A program made the translations under genes and the position numbers. The notes under the pieces are model-generated. The model did no database searches. It had not been told where the DNA came from and was given only the letters and a program-made list of their open reading frames with translations. From the NCBI GenBank assembly GCA_017999235.1, contig JAGOBN010000085.1, forward strand, positions 1 to 9,945: 9,945 bases of DNA, written 5' to 3'. This DNA is from Anaerolineales bacterium. Lineage in GTDB: Bacteria > Chloroflexota > Anaerolineae > Anaerolineales > UBA6663. The stretch's first letter is position 1. Every line of letters begins with the position of its first letter. Of this stretch, positions 1 to 6,291 are shown piece after piece.

Positions 1-724
1 CGGTGGTCAGGATGCGCGGCCCCATCAGGCGCAAGACGCGGCGCACGCCGGGGTCGGTCAACGTCAGCGCCGGCTGCCACGTAAACTCGTGCCGGAGCAA
101 GCCGGGGAGCTGGATCGCCAGGTGCAGGATCGCGCCGGCCACAGTCCCCCAGGCCAGGCCGTAGATGCCCCAGCGCGGCTCGCCCACCAGCACGCCCGCG
201 ATCTGGCCGAGGTTGTAAAACAGCGGCGCCAGCGCCGGCAGCAGGAAGTGCTGCTCGGCCTGCAGCGCGCCCATCACCAGCCCGCTGATCGAGAAGACCA
301 GCGTCGCCAGCAAATTAAGCCGCATCAAGTCCGCCACCAGGGTCTGCTGCTCAGGCGTGAAGCCGGGGGCAATGAGGGTCTGAACCAGCGGCAGCGGAAA
401 CAGCGCAATCAGGCCGGCCGCGCCGGCCGTCACCAGAAAGGCCAGGTTGACCACGCGCGCGAACAGCGCCCATAGGGCCGGCCGGCCGCCCTGCGCGCGG
501 ACTTCGGCTAGCACCGGGATGAAGGCGATGGCCAGCGCCCCGCCCGAGATCAAGGCAAAGAGCGCGTCCGGCAAATTGTTGGCCGCATTGTAGGCGTCCA
601 GCTCCGCGCCCACACCGTAAGCGCGCGCCACTATCACCTGGCGCGCCAGCCCCGCGATCTTATCCACCCCGAACAGCGCGCCCACCAACACGGACGCGTT
701 CACCACGCGACGCATCGCCGTCAT
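1..724 (-). CDS. murJ: MurJ/MviN-family lipid II flippase, N-terminal half (cut by window edge)
   Basis: Integral membrane flippase of the MOP superfamily that moves lipid-linked peptidoglycan precursor to the outer face of the membrane. The frame is open for 241 codons and runs off the left edge; full MurJ is usually just over 500 residues, so about half is present. The start is the ATG at 722-724, preceded by AAAGGCGAG at good spacing. Hydrophobic segments lie near residues 8-20, 53-75, 88-118, 137-155, 160-180 and 187-206. The opening stretch GLARQVIVARAYGVG, followed by LDAYNAANNLPDALFALISGG, is typical of the family. By remembered alignment Arg28 and Asp43 match functionally important Arg24 and Asp39 of E. 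coli MurJ, with Lys22 in place of Arg18. A related polysaccharide flippase is the main alternative. It is divergent from the secreted coiled-coil gene, with 125 bp between them. Confidence 0.87.
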   Translation of the reverse strand, partial: MTAMRRVVNASVLVGALFGVDKIAGLARQVIVARAYGVGAELDAYNAANNLPDALFALISGGALAIAFIPVLAEVRAQGGRPALWALFARVVNLAFLVTAGAAGLIALFPLPLVQTLIAPGFTPEQQTLVADLMRLNLLATLVFSISGLVMGALQAEQHFLLPALAPLFYNLGQIAGVLVGEPRWGIYGLAWGTVAGAILHLAIQLPGLLRHEFTWQPALTLTDPGVRRVLRLMGPRILTT

Positions 725-849
725 AATCTCGCCTTTCCGCCTGTGAGCCGGCCGCCGGTTTTACAATGGGATTACACGGACCGTGAACGCCCGTTACGCC
801 GGCGGTTTAGACTGCCCGCAACATGGCATTCACCAAGGAGAACCCACCC
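725..849. promoter_or_regulatory. Divergent intergenic region between murJ and the coiled-coil gene
   Basis: This stretch must hold the promoters of both flanking genes. A weak plus-strand -10 candidate, TACAAT, is at 762-767 without a convincing -35 box. On the minus strand TGTAAT (776 to 771) is a similar weak candidate. The only solid signal is the Shine-Dalgarno sequence AAGGAG at 835-840, nine bases before the ATG at 850. It decides the start of the downstream gene. Confidence 0.35.
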
Positions 850-1398
850 ATGCAACGTACCCTCAGAGCCACCGCCGTGACCGCCCTGACCGTGATGAGC
901 CTGCTGCTGGCGGCCGCGCCGGCCTTCGCGGCCGAGAGCACCCCGCCGGCCCCCGGCCAGACGCGGCGCGCCGAACGCCTGGCCCGCCAGCTCGAACAGG
1001 AGCAGGACTGGCTCGCGGCCCAGGCGGACAATCTGGCGCGGATGCCGGAAGCCGTGAGCCGCGCCCAAGCTTTCATCGACAAGCGCAAGGGCGAGGGGCA
1101 GGACACCGCCGGTCTGGAAGCCGCGCTCGCCGCCGCCCAAGCCAAGATCGCGGACGCCCAGGCCGCGCACGATGAGGCCCAAGCGCGCCTGGCCGCGCCG
1201 GCCGGCTTCGACGCCGCCGGCCAGGTCACCGACGCCGCGCAAGCCCAGACCACTGTGCGGGAGGCCGGCCGGTCCCTGGCCGAAGCGCGCCGGCTGCTGC
1301 GCCAGGCGGAGCTGGATCTGCGCCGCGCCCTGCGCGAGTTCCGCCAGGCCCAGCGCCCCTTCCAGGCGCCGGCGGCCACCGCTGCCCCGCAGCCTTAA
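850..1398 (+). CDS. Secreted Ala/Gln/Arg-rich coiled-coil protein of unknown function
   Basis: A 182-residue protein. Residues 1-27 form a clear signal peptide: basic MQRTLR, a hydrophobic core around VMSLLLAAA, and an Ala-x-Ala cleavage site ending PAFA before AES. The mature part is almost entirely charged, Ala-rich helix with heptad-like spacing of Leu/Ala (about residues 40-165), broken near 118-130 by a short AGFDAAGQVTDAAQ linker, so two helical hairpins or a helical bundle are likely. The tail is Pro/Ala-rich. No enzymatic motif is visible. I recall similar proteins (LEQEQDWLAAQ... GFDA-GQVTD... LRRALREFR) as common hypothetical proteins in Chloroflexota; that is memory, not a search. 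The ATG at 850 is chosen over an in-frame ATG at 823 because only the former has a Shine-Dalgarno sequence and places the signal peptide at the N terminus. Function unknown; a periplasmic or surface structural role is possible. Confidence 0.8.
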   Translation: MQRTLRATAVTALTVMSLLLAAAPAFAAESTPPAPGQTRRAERLARQLEQEQDWLAAQADNLARMPEAVSRAQAFIDKRKGEGQDTAGLEAALAAAQAKIADAQAAHDEAQARLAAPAGFDAAGQVTDAAQAQTTVREAGRSLAEARRLLRQAELDLRRALREFRQAQRPFQAPAATAAPQP

Positions 1399-1413
1399 CC
1401 CGCTGGCCCGCCC

Positions 1414-1456
1414 GGCCGAGAGCGCGGCTAACCACCCGCTCTCGGTCCTTTTGTTT
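1414..1456 (+). terminator. Intrinsic terminator of the coiled-coil gene
   Basis: CCGAGAGCG (1416-1424) pairs perfectly with CGCTCTCGG (1437-1445) across a 12-nt loop; a G-U and a G-C pair can extend it to 11 bp. It is followed at once by TCCTTTTGTTT. The T-tract overlaps the stop codon of the convergent hydrolase gene. On the opposite strand the hairpin is followed by G-rich sequence, so it should work only for the plus strand. Confidence 0.85.
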
Positions 1457-2174
1457 AACGGCCGGCCGCCGCCGCCACAAACGCTTCAAACAAGCGCCTC
1501 TGTTCCGGCGCCGCCGGAAGACACTCCGGGTGCCACTGCACCGCCAGCATAAACCGGTGCTCCGGCAGTTCCACCGCCTCCACCAGCCCGTCCGCGGCGC
1601 GCGCGGCCACGCGCAGGGCCGGCGCCACCTGGCGCAGGGCCTGATGGTGCAGGCTGTTGACGTGCACCAGCGGCTGGCCCAGCACACGCGCCAACAGCGA
1701 CTCTTCCTCCACTTGCACGGCGTGCGACAAGAGCGCAGCTTCCGTCTCGGCGCGATAGGTATGCTTAAGCGCCCCCGGATGCTCGGCGATATCCCGGTAC
1801 AACGTGCCGCCGAAGGCCACATTGATCACCTGCGCGCCCCGGCAGATGCCCAGGGCCGGCGTGCCGGCCTCGGCCGCCCAGTGCGCCAGATCGATCTCGG
1901 TGCGGTCGCGCTCGGGGTCCACGCCGCCCATGCTGGGGTGCGGCCCGGCGCCATAGCGCGCGGCCTCGATATCGCCCCCGCCCGAGAACAGCACCCCATC
2001 CAAGCGCGCCAACAGCGCCCGCAAGGCGCCGGCCGGCAAGCCCAGCGGGATCAGCACCGGCAAGCCGCCGGCCCGCTCCACCCCTTGGACGATCTGGGCT
2101 ACCAACCGGTCCAGCGTAAGCCGGTCCGGGTCGTTATCCGGGTGGAGGGTGATCCCGATCAATGGCTGGGTCAT
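1455..2174 (-). CDS. Gamma-glutamyl-gamma-aminobutyrate hydrolase family protein (peptidase C26, PuuD-like)
   Basis: Cytosolic class I glutamine-amidotransferase-fold hydrolase of 239 residues, the usual family length. The N-terminal PLIGITLHPD strand, the LFSGGGDIEAARYG loop (62-75) and the nucleophile elbow GICRGAQVINVAFGG (109-123, Cys111) are all present. The rest of the triad is His215 and Glu217 in the QWHPE motif, with a LHHQAL motif at 175-180. PuuD hydrolyses gamma-glutamyl-GABA in glutamylated-putrescine catabolism; other C26 members act on different gamma-glutamyl or folate-type substrates, so the exact substrate is uncertain. The ATG at 2172-2174 has AAGGA seven bases upstream. 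It is divergent from homospermidine synthase, and a polyamine-related role for both genes is a reasonable inference. None of the other puu genes is nearby. Confidence 0.88.
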   Translation of the reverse strand: MTQPLIGITLHPDNDPDRLTLDRLVAQIVQGVERAGGLPVLIPLGLPAGALRALLARLDGVLFSGGGDIEAARYGAGPHPSMGGVDPERDRTEIDLAHWAAEAGTPALGICRGAQVINVAFGGTLYRDIAEHPGALKHTYRAETEAALLSHAVQVEEESLLARVLGQPLVHVNSLHHQALRQVAPALRVAARAADGLVEAVELPEHRFMLAVQWHPECLPAAPEQRRLFEAFVAAAAGR

Positions 2175-2212
2175 AGGCTGGTCCTTATCCGCTTATCCGG
2201 CGTGCGCCGCCC

Positions 2213-2240
2213 TTGATTTCTGCGGGTGGTGGGTATAATA
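2213..2240. promoter_or_regulatory. Likely bidirectional promoter for the PuuD-like gene and hss
   Basis: A consensus -10 box TATAAT (2234-2239) has TTGATT (2213-2218) upstream with a short 15-bp spacer, directing plus-strand transcription from about 2246. The box lies in TATAATA, which on the other strand reads TATTATA and gives a -10-like TATTAT (2240 to 2235) pointing at the PuuD-like gene. No good minus-strand -35 was found. The shared use is inferred from symmetry and gene layout. Confidence 0.6.
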
Positions 2241-2245
2241 CTCGC

Positions 2246-2385
2246 TGTCTGGGCTTTCGGATGGCCTGGGAGCCATAAACAAGAGTCGATGTCCCGCCCC
2301 TGCACCGGCGGAGCTTCGGCTCTTCTCTTTTGCACAGTTTCGGCCGGCGCGGCCGCCGGCCCCTACCCGTTCATAGGAGAGAAAG
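2246..2385 (+). promoter_or_regulatory. Structured 5' leader of hss, attenuator candidate
   Basis: About 140 nt lie between the predicted transcription start and the hss ATG. AAGAGTCG (2281-2288) can pair with CGGCTCTT (2317-2324; eight pairs, one G-U). Inside it CCGCC (2294-2298) pairs with GGCGG (2307-2311). The U-rich CTCTTTTGC follows directly, as in an intrinsic terminator. A competing small hairpin GAGC-TTCG-GCTC (2311-2322) shares one strand. A second 7-bp hairpin, GGCCGGC (2342-2348) with GCCGGCC (2355-2361), sits just before the ribosome binding site AGGAG (2375-2379). I recognise no known riboswitch class. Confidence 0.4.
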
Positions 2386-3861
2386 ATGAAGATCCCGTTT
2401 TCCGGCCGGATCCTGCTGCTCGGCTGCGGCTCGGTATCCCGCTGCCTGCAGCCGCTGATCTTGCGCCACTTCGAGATGGACTTCTCCAAATTCGTCATCC
2501 TGGATTTTGATGACTTGCGCCACACCATCCCGGACACCCTGGCGGCCGGCGCGCGGTACGTGCAGGACCGCGTGACGCCCGACAATCTCCAGACGCTGCT
2601 CAGCCAGTACGCCGGCCCGGGCGACCTGTTGATCGACCTGGCCTGGAACATCGATTGCAACGCGATTGTGGCCTGGTGTCATGACCATCAGGTGCTGTAC
2701 CTCAACACCTCCATCGAACTCTGGGATCCCTACGAGGACGCCGGCGCCATCCCTCCGGCCCAGCGCACCCTGTACGTCCGCCACCTGGCGCTGCGAAAAC
2801 TGCGCGACAGCTGGCCGGAGAAGGGCGCCACCGCCGTCATGGAACATGGCGCCAACCCCGGCCTGGTAAGCCATTGGACTAAGGTGGCCCTGCTGGATAT
2901 CGCCACCGCCATGCTCAAACAGGGCTTGCCGGCGGACGCCGCCCGGAAGGCCGCGCTGGAGCGCGCGCTGGCGGACGAGAATTTTCCGCGCCTGGCCCAG
3001 ACCACCGGCACCAAGGTCATCCACATCGCCGAACGCGACACGCAGATCAGCCAGCGGCCCAAGGAAGTGAACGAGTTCGTCAACACCTGGTCCATCGCCG
3101 GCTTCCACGAAGAAGGCGTCGCGCCGGCCGAGATGGGCTGGGGCACGCACGAGAAGCAGCTGCCGGCTGGCGCGCACGTCCACCAGTTTGGCCCGTGCAA
3201 CCAGATCTGCCTGGCGCAGATGGGCATGAACACTTATGTGCGCTCGTGGGTGCCGGAGGGCGGCGAGATCATCGGCATGGTGGTGCGCCACGGCGAGGCC
3301 TTCACCATCTGTGATCATCTAACCGTGTGGGAAGACGCCCCGCCCGGCCGGGTGGCCGTGTACCGGCCGACCGTCCATTACGCCTACCTGCCCACCGACG
3401 CCGCCATCGCCTCGCTGCACGAGCTTAAGATGCGCGGCTACGAACTGCAGGCCCGTCAGCGCATCATGAACGACGAGATCATCAGCGGCAAAGACGAGCT
3501 GGGGGTTTTGCTGCTAGGGCATGACCTGAACGGCTGGTGGACGGGTTCGCAGCTGGACATCCACGAGGCGCGCCGGCTGGTGCCGCATCAGAGCGCCACC
3601 ACGCTGCAGGTGGCCGCCTCCGTGCTTGGGGCGATGGTGTGGATGGTCCGCCATCCGCGCCAGGGCGTGTGCGTGCCGGACGATCTGCCGCACCGCGACG
3701 TGCTGGCGGCGGCCGGCCCCTATCTCGGGCCGTGTCCGTCCGTGCCCACGGACTGGACGCCGCTCAAGCACCGCTTTGACCCGTTTGAGCGCTGGAGCCC
3801 GCATGCGCGGCCGGCGGACGAGGATGTGTGGCAGTTCGAGGCTTTCCGCGTGCGGATGTAA
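2386..3861 (+). CDS. hss: Homospermidine synthase
   Basis: NAD-dependent cytosolic enzyme that joins two putrescines (or spermidine plus putrescine) to make homospermidine. The 491-residue length is close to the well-studied Blastochloris viridis enzyme (about 477). The N-terminal Rossmann motif is LLLGCGSVS (10-18). Family stretches include LNTSIELWDPYEDAG (106-120), HGANPGLVSHWTKVALLDIA (154-173), AERDTQISQRPK (215-226) and MVVRHGEAFTICDHL (298-312). By remembered alignment Trp235 and the His302-Gly-Glu304 pair match active-site residues described for B. viridis. AGGAG lies six bases before the ATG. It has its own promoter and long leader and ends at a strong hairpin. Saccharopine-dehydrogenase-like relatives are the only alternative and fit less well. 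Confidence 0.93.
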   Translation: MKIPFSGRILLLGCGSVSRCLQPLILRHFEMDFSKFVILDFDDLRHTIPDTLAAGARYVQDRVTPDNLQTLLSQYAGPGDLLIDLAWNIDCNAIVAWCHDHQVLYLNTSIELWDPYEDAGAIPPAQRTLYVRHLALRKLRDSWPEKGATAVMEHGANPGLVSHWTKVALLDIATAMLKQGLPADAARKAALERALADENFPRLAQTTGTKVIHIAERDTQISQRPKEVNEFVNTWSIAGFHEEGVAPAEMGWGTHEKQLPAGAHVHQFGPCNQICLAQMGMNTYVRSWVPEGGEIIGMVVRHGEAFTICDHLTVWEDAPPGRVAVYRPTVHYAYLPTDAAIASLHELKMRGYELQARQRIMNDEIISGKDELGVLLLGHDLNGWWTGSQLDIHEARRLVPHQSATTLQVAASVLGAMVWMVRHPRQGVCVPDDLPHRDVLAAAGPYLGPCPSVPTDWTPLKHRFDPFERWSPHARPADEDVWQFEAFRVRM

Positions 3862-3885
3862 GCGGTCCGCGGAATGCTGGAGATT

Positions 3886-3927
3886 AAAACAGTGCGCCGG
3901 CCTGTCACCAGGCCGGCGCACTGTTAA
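3886..3927. terminator. Strong hairpin terminator between hss and the convergent four-Cys gene
   Basis: A perfect 17-bp stem: 3888-3904 (AACAGTGCGCCGGCCTG) pairs with 3909-3925 around a TCAC tetraloop. On the minus strand the stem runs into TTTTAATCT, so it looks like a proper terminator for the four-Cys gene. On the plus strand only a short TT follows, but a stem this stable can still stop hss transcription. Confidence 0.8.
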
Positions 3928-3975
3928 GCGAGCTTCCCCCTGGCGGCGCCGCCCCCCTCACCAGCGCCGAGCACC

Positions 3976-3994
3976 ATCGTCGCTCTCTGACGAT
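3976..3994. repeat. Small inverted repeat in the 3' flank of the four-Cys gene
   Basis: ATCGTC (3976-3981) and GACGAT (3989-3994) are separated by seven bases. No T-tract follows on either strand. The rest of 3928-4030 is pyrimidine-rich on the plus strand and shows no gene. Confidence 0.3.
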
Positions 3995-4030
3995 CCCCCT
4001 CCGCCTCCCTCCGAGCTAGAGCGACCGGAC

Positions 4031-4285
4031 TTAGTGGCGATACCAGGGCAGAATAATGGACAACCCCTCGTAGGCCACAATCTGGCGTTGTTCTTCGCTC
4101 AACGTCAGCGTTGCCTCTTTGTCGCCGTCTTTAACTACGAGCGTCAGGAGAGCACTGCCATCATCCTCAACCTGCTTGATGCACGGCCGGTCTTCCCCCT
4201 CCGGAAAGCGCACCAGCTTGGCCGCGTGTCGGTCACAATAGGACGTGCAAGCATCACAATCGGTCCGGTCAATCCAAATCTTCAC
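4031..4285 (-). CDS. Small four-cysteine protein of unknown function (possible metal or Fe-S binder)
   Basis: An 84-residue protein. The chosen start is GTG at 4283-4285, which has AGGAG eight bases upstream; an in-frame TTG further up (4319-4321) has no ribosome binding site. The N terminus MKIWIDRTDCDACTSYC resembles the opening of small single-cluster ferredoxins (MKVWID-x-x-x-C). Cysteines are at 10, 13, 17 and 35, giving C-x2-C-x3-C-x17-C, which could bind an Fe-S cluster or zinc. The rest lacks the usual ferredoxin C-terminal C-P ending and looks like a small alpha/beta domain (LLTLVVKDGDKEATLTLSEEQRQIVAY, then a hydrophobic SIILPWY end). Its GC content is about 56% by hand count, lower than about 65% in a sample of the flanking epimerase, so transfer or different constraint is possible. 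It is a single gene between two terminators. Confidence 0.65.
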   Translation of the reverse strand: MKIWIDRTDCDACTSYCDRHAAKLVRFPEGEDRPCIKQVEDDGSALLTLVVKDGDKEATLTLSEEQRQIVAYEGLSIILPWYRH

Positions 4286-4292
4286 GCCGGGT

Positions 4293-4318
4293 ACTCCTGA
4301 GTTATTTGTCACTCCTGA
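4293..4318 (-). repeat. Tandem TCAGGAGT direct repeats; the gene-proximal copy is the Shine-Dalgarno site
   Basis: TCAGGAGT occurs twice on the minus strand, at plus coordinates 4293-4300 and 4311-4318, offset by 18 bases. The copy nearer the gene supplies AGGAG at correct spacing for the GTG start. The farther copy has no start codon at proper distance that gives a different product. Confidence 0.6.
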
Positions 4319-4327
4319 CAATAAGCG

Positions 4328-4349
4328 CAGTGCCAGCCGGCCGGCACTG
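4328..4349. promoter_or_regulatory. Near-perfect 22-bp palindrome upstream of the four-Cys gene
   Basis: CAGTGCC (4328-4334) and GGCACTG (4343-4349) flank an inner GCCGGC, with one mismatched pair (A4335/C4342). It lies about 43 bases upstream of the GTG start. It could be an operator or a leader hairpin. No convincing -10/-35 pair was found nearby, so its role is open. Confidence 0.4.
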
Positions 4350-4427
4350 TCCGATTACGGTTGAAGAGAGGATTAAAGTCACATATCCTGGCGGCCGCGG
4401 CATCAGCTTGTGAAATCCAGAGCAACT

Positions 4428-4450
4428 AAAAACGCCCGCTGGGGCGGGCG
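4428..4450 (-). terminator. Intrinsic terminator of the four-gene glycan operon
   Basis: Read on the minus strand, CGCCCGC (4450-4444) pairs with GCGGGCG (4439-4433) around a four-base loop and is followed directly by TTTTT (4432-4428). It lies 37 bases after the stop codon of the last operon gene. Confidence 0.9.
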
Positions 4451-4486
4451 CTTAGAGTGCGGAACTCGCGCAGCGCGCGGCGCCGG

Positions 4487-5452
4487 TCAGCCGCCGGCGC
4501 GGAAGAACTGGATAACTTGCTCCAGGGTCTGATCGAGCGTAAAGGTCGGCGACCAGTCGATGGCCGCCTTAATCTTGTCCAGGCTCGGTACCCGGCGCTG
4601 CATGTCCTCAAAGCCTTTCTCATAGGCTTGCTCGTACGGCACCAGGGCCAGCGGCGCGGCGGCGCCGGTGCGCGCGCGGATCCGCTCCGCCAGAGCCAGG
4701 ATGGTGATCTCTTCCTGCGATCCGACGTTGTAGATTTCGCCCACGGCCGCCGGCGCCGCCGCCAGGGCAATCACCGCCCGGACCGTATCCTTGACATTGC
4801 AGAAACACCGGCTCTGTGAGCCATCGCCGTAAACCAACAGCGGTTCGCCGGCCAGGGCGCGCTGGACCAGGCGCGGGATCACCATGCCGTAGCTGCCCGT
4901 CTGGCGCGGGCCGACCGTGTTGAAAAAACGGCAGATCACCACCGGCACGTCGAACTGCTTGTGGTAAGCCAGCGCCAAAAACTCATCGATGGCCTTGGAC
5001 TCGGCATAGCTCCAGCGGCTCTTGGTGGTCGGCCCCATCACGCGATCCGCGTCCTCGCGGAAGGGCAGGGCCGCGCTCTTGCCATATACTTCGGACGTGG
5101 ACGCGATCAGGATCTTCCGGCCGTAGCGCCGCGCCAGACGCAGCGCCACTTCCGTGCCTTGTAAATTCGTCTCAATGGTCCGGACTGGGTCTTTGACAAT
5201 CAGCTCGACGCCCACCGCCGCCGCCAGATGGAAGATCACGTCGCCCTCGCTGACCAGCCGGTCCATCACGGCTTCATGGGTGACGGTCTCATACACCATC
5301 TGGAAGCGCGGGTGATCCAGCAGGTGCGCCACATTGGCGCGCCGGCCGGTGGAGAGGTTATCCACCGCCGTCACCGCGTGACCCTGGGCCAGCAGCGTCT
5401 CCGCCAGATGACTGCCAATAAAGCCGGCGCCGCCGGTGATGAGTGCGCGCAT
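4487..5452 (-). CDS. Extended SDR, UDP-glucuronate decarboxylase-like nucleotide-sugar epimerase/dehydratase
   Basis: A 321-residue NAD-dependent nucleotide-sugar enzyme. The Rossmann motif GGAGFIG is at 7-13, the structural HLAAAVG at 75-81, and the catalytic YxxxK is Tyr149/Lys153. The active-site loop reads STSEVYG (118-124). Its Ser120-Glu121, together with Arg215 in SQSRCF, resembles the Ser-Glu and Arg described for UDP-glucuronate decarboxylases (UXS, and the ArnA C-terminal domain), which make UDP-xylose or a 4-keto-pentose. A UDP-glucose 4-epimerase or another dehydratase remains possible. The start at 5450-5452 places the Rossmann fold at the N terminus and has AAGAGG seven bases upstream; the frame is open further up, but that extension has no family sequence. 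It is the last gene of the operon, ten bases after the glycosyltransferase stop. Confidence 0.85.
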   Translation of the reverse strand: MRALITGGAGFIGSHLAETLLAQGHAVTAVDNLSTGRRANVAHLLDHPRFQMVYETVTHEAVMDRLVSEGDVIFHLAAAVGVELIVKDPVRTIETNLQGTEVALRLARRYGRKILIASTSEVYGKSAALPFREDADRVMGPTTKSRWSYAESKAIDEFLALAYHKQFDVPVVICRFFNTVGPRQTGSYGMVIPRLVQRALAGEPLLVYGDGSQSRCFCNVKDTVRAVIALAAAPAAVGEIYNVGSQEEITILALAERIRARTGAAAPLALVPYEQAYEKGFEDMQRRVPSLDKIKAAIDWSPTFTLDQTLEQVIQFFRAGG

Positions 5453-5462
5453 AGACAACCTC

Positions 5463-6227
5463 TTACCCGCGGCCGTCCGAGGCCGGGGACTGATCGGGCT
5501 GCGCCAGGCTGACGCGTCCGGGATGCAGCCGCCGGATCCGCCCGAGATCCCGAAACATATTGACCACGCCTTCCCAGAAGCGCACCTTGCTGCCGGGCAT
5601 ATCAGCCCAGGCCACGGGCATCTCCACCAAGCGCAGGCCGGCGCGCTCGGCCAGGAACAGGATCTCCACATCGAACATGAACCGGTCCACGCGCCCCAGC
5701 GCGAAGAGCGGCCGCGCCACCGCGCCCCGGAACGCTTTGAACCCGCACTGCGTATCCTTAAACCGGCGCAATCCCACCAGTTGGTACTTCACCTGGTCAA
5801 AAACCCACGAGGCCGCGCGGCGGTAGAGCGCCGGCCGGACGTGGATCTCGGCTTCCGGCAGGCCCCGCGACCCGATCGCCACGTCGGCGCGTTCCGCTTC
5901 CAAGACGCGCAAGATGCGCGGGATTTCATCCAGCGGCGTCGCCAGGTCGGCGTCCATAAACAAGACGATCTCGCCGCGCGCGGCGGCCACCCCCGTCCGG
6001 ACCGCGAAGCCTTTGCCCCGATTAGGCTGATAGCGGATCAGGCGCGCGCGCGGTTCCGGCGCGATCACCGCCTGGATGCGGGCGGCGGTTTCATCCAGGC
6101 TGCCATCATCCACCAAGATCAGCTCATAGTCGGGAATCCGCGCCCCGAGGTACGCCAGCACCTCGCCCAGGCGCGGCCCCAGGCGCTCGGCTTCGTTATA
6201 GGCGGGGATGATGACGGAGAGCTGCAT
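5463..6227 (-). CDS. GT2 glycosyltransferase, polyprenyl/dolichyl-phosphate sugar transferase type
   Basis: A 254-residue GT-A fold family 2 enzyme that probably moves a sugar from a nucleotide donor to polyprenyl phosphate on the cytosolic membrane face. Motifs: SVIIPAYNEA (4-13), LVDDGS (38-43), NRGKGFAVRTG (69-79), the metal-binding FMDADLATP with Asp92 and Asp94, GSRG (119-122), and DTQCGFKAFRG (158-168), a hallmark of the Alg5/DPM1-like branch. No C-terminal membrane helices are visible, so association would be peripheral. The ATG at 6225-6227 is chosen because it starts the GT2 fold; it has no clear Shine-Dalgarno sequence and lies 64 bases after the upstream stop, so translation may be weak or coupled. 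Substrate unknown; glucose or mannose are usual for this branch. Confidence 0.88.
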   Translation of the reverse strand: MQLSVIIPAYNEAERLGPRLGEVLAYLGARIPDYELILVDDGSLDETAARIQAVIAPEPRARLIRYQPNRGKGFAVRTGVAAARGEIVLFMDADLATPLDEIPRILRVLEAERADVAIGSRGLPEAEIHVRPALYRRAASWVFDQVKYQLVGLRRFKDTQCGFKAFRGAVARPLFALGRVDRFMFDVEILFLAERAGLRLVEMPVAWADMPGSKVRFWEGVVNMFRDLGRIRRLHPGRVSLAQPDQSPASDGRG

Positions 6228-6291
6228 AGCAAACAGGCCAGGGCTTAAAGCCAGATGGTCACGCGCCAGGCAGGCGTTCGGCCAGCCCGGG

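Noticed and set aside
823..849. Upstream ATG that would lengthen the coiled-coil protein by nine residues
   Set aside because: It has no ribosome binding site, and its added codons overlap the AAGGAG that serves the ATG at 850.
2289..2385. A leader peptide starting at ATG 2289 before hss
   Set aside because: AAGAG upstream is a weak ribosome site, and the frame does not stop before hss but runs into it; no regulatory codon run is seen.
2226..2510. Plus-strand open frame across the hss promoter and leader
   Set aside because: It starts in the promoter, overlaps the start of hss in another frame, and has no recognisable protein sequence or ribosome binding site.
2371..3318. Long minus-strand open frame opposite hss
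   Set aside because: It is a His/Arg/Gln-rich antisense reading of a clearly recognised gene, as expected in high-GC DNA.
5453..5671. Longer start for the UDP-glucuronate-decarboxylase-like SDR
   Set aside because: The extra 73 codons overlap the glycosyltransferase gene in another frame and read as Trp/Cys/Arg-rich non-family sequence before the true Rossmann start.
6228..6291. GGCTTTAAGCC inverted repeat between the GmhA-like and GT2 genes as an internal terminator
   Set aside because: The arms leave almost no loop and no T-tract follows; it is more likely a chance palindrome inside an operon.
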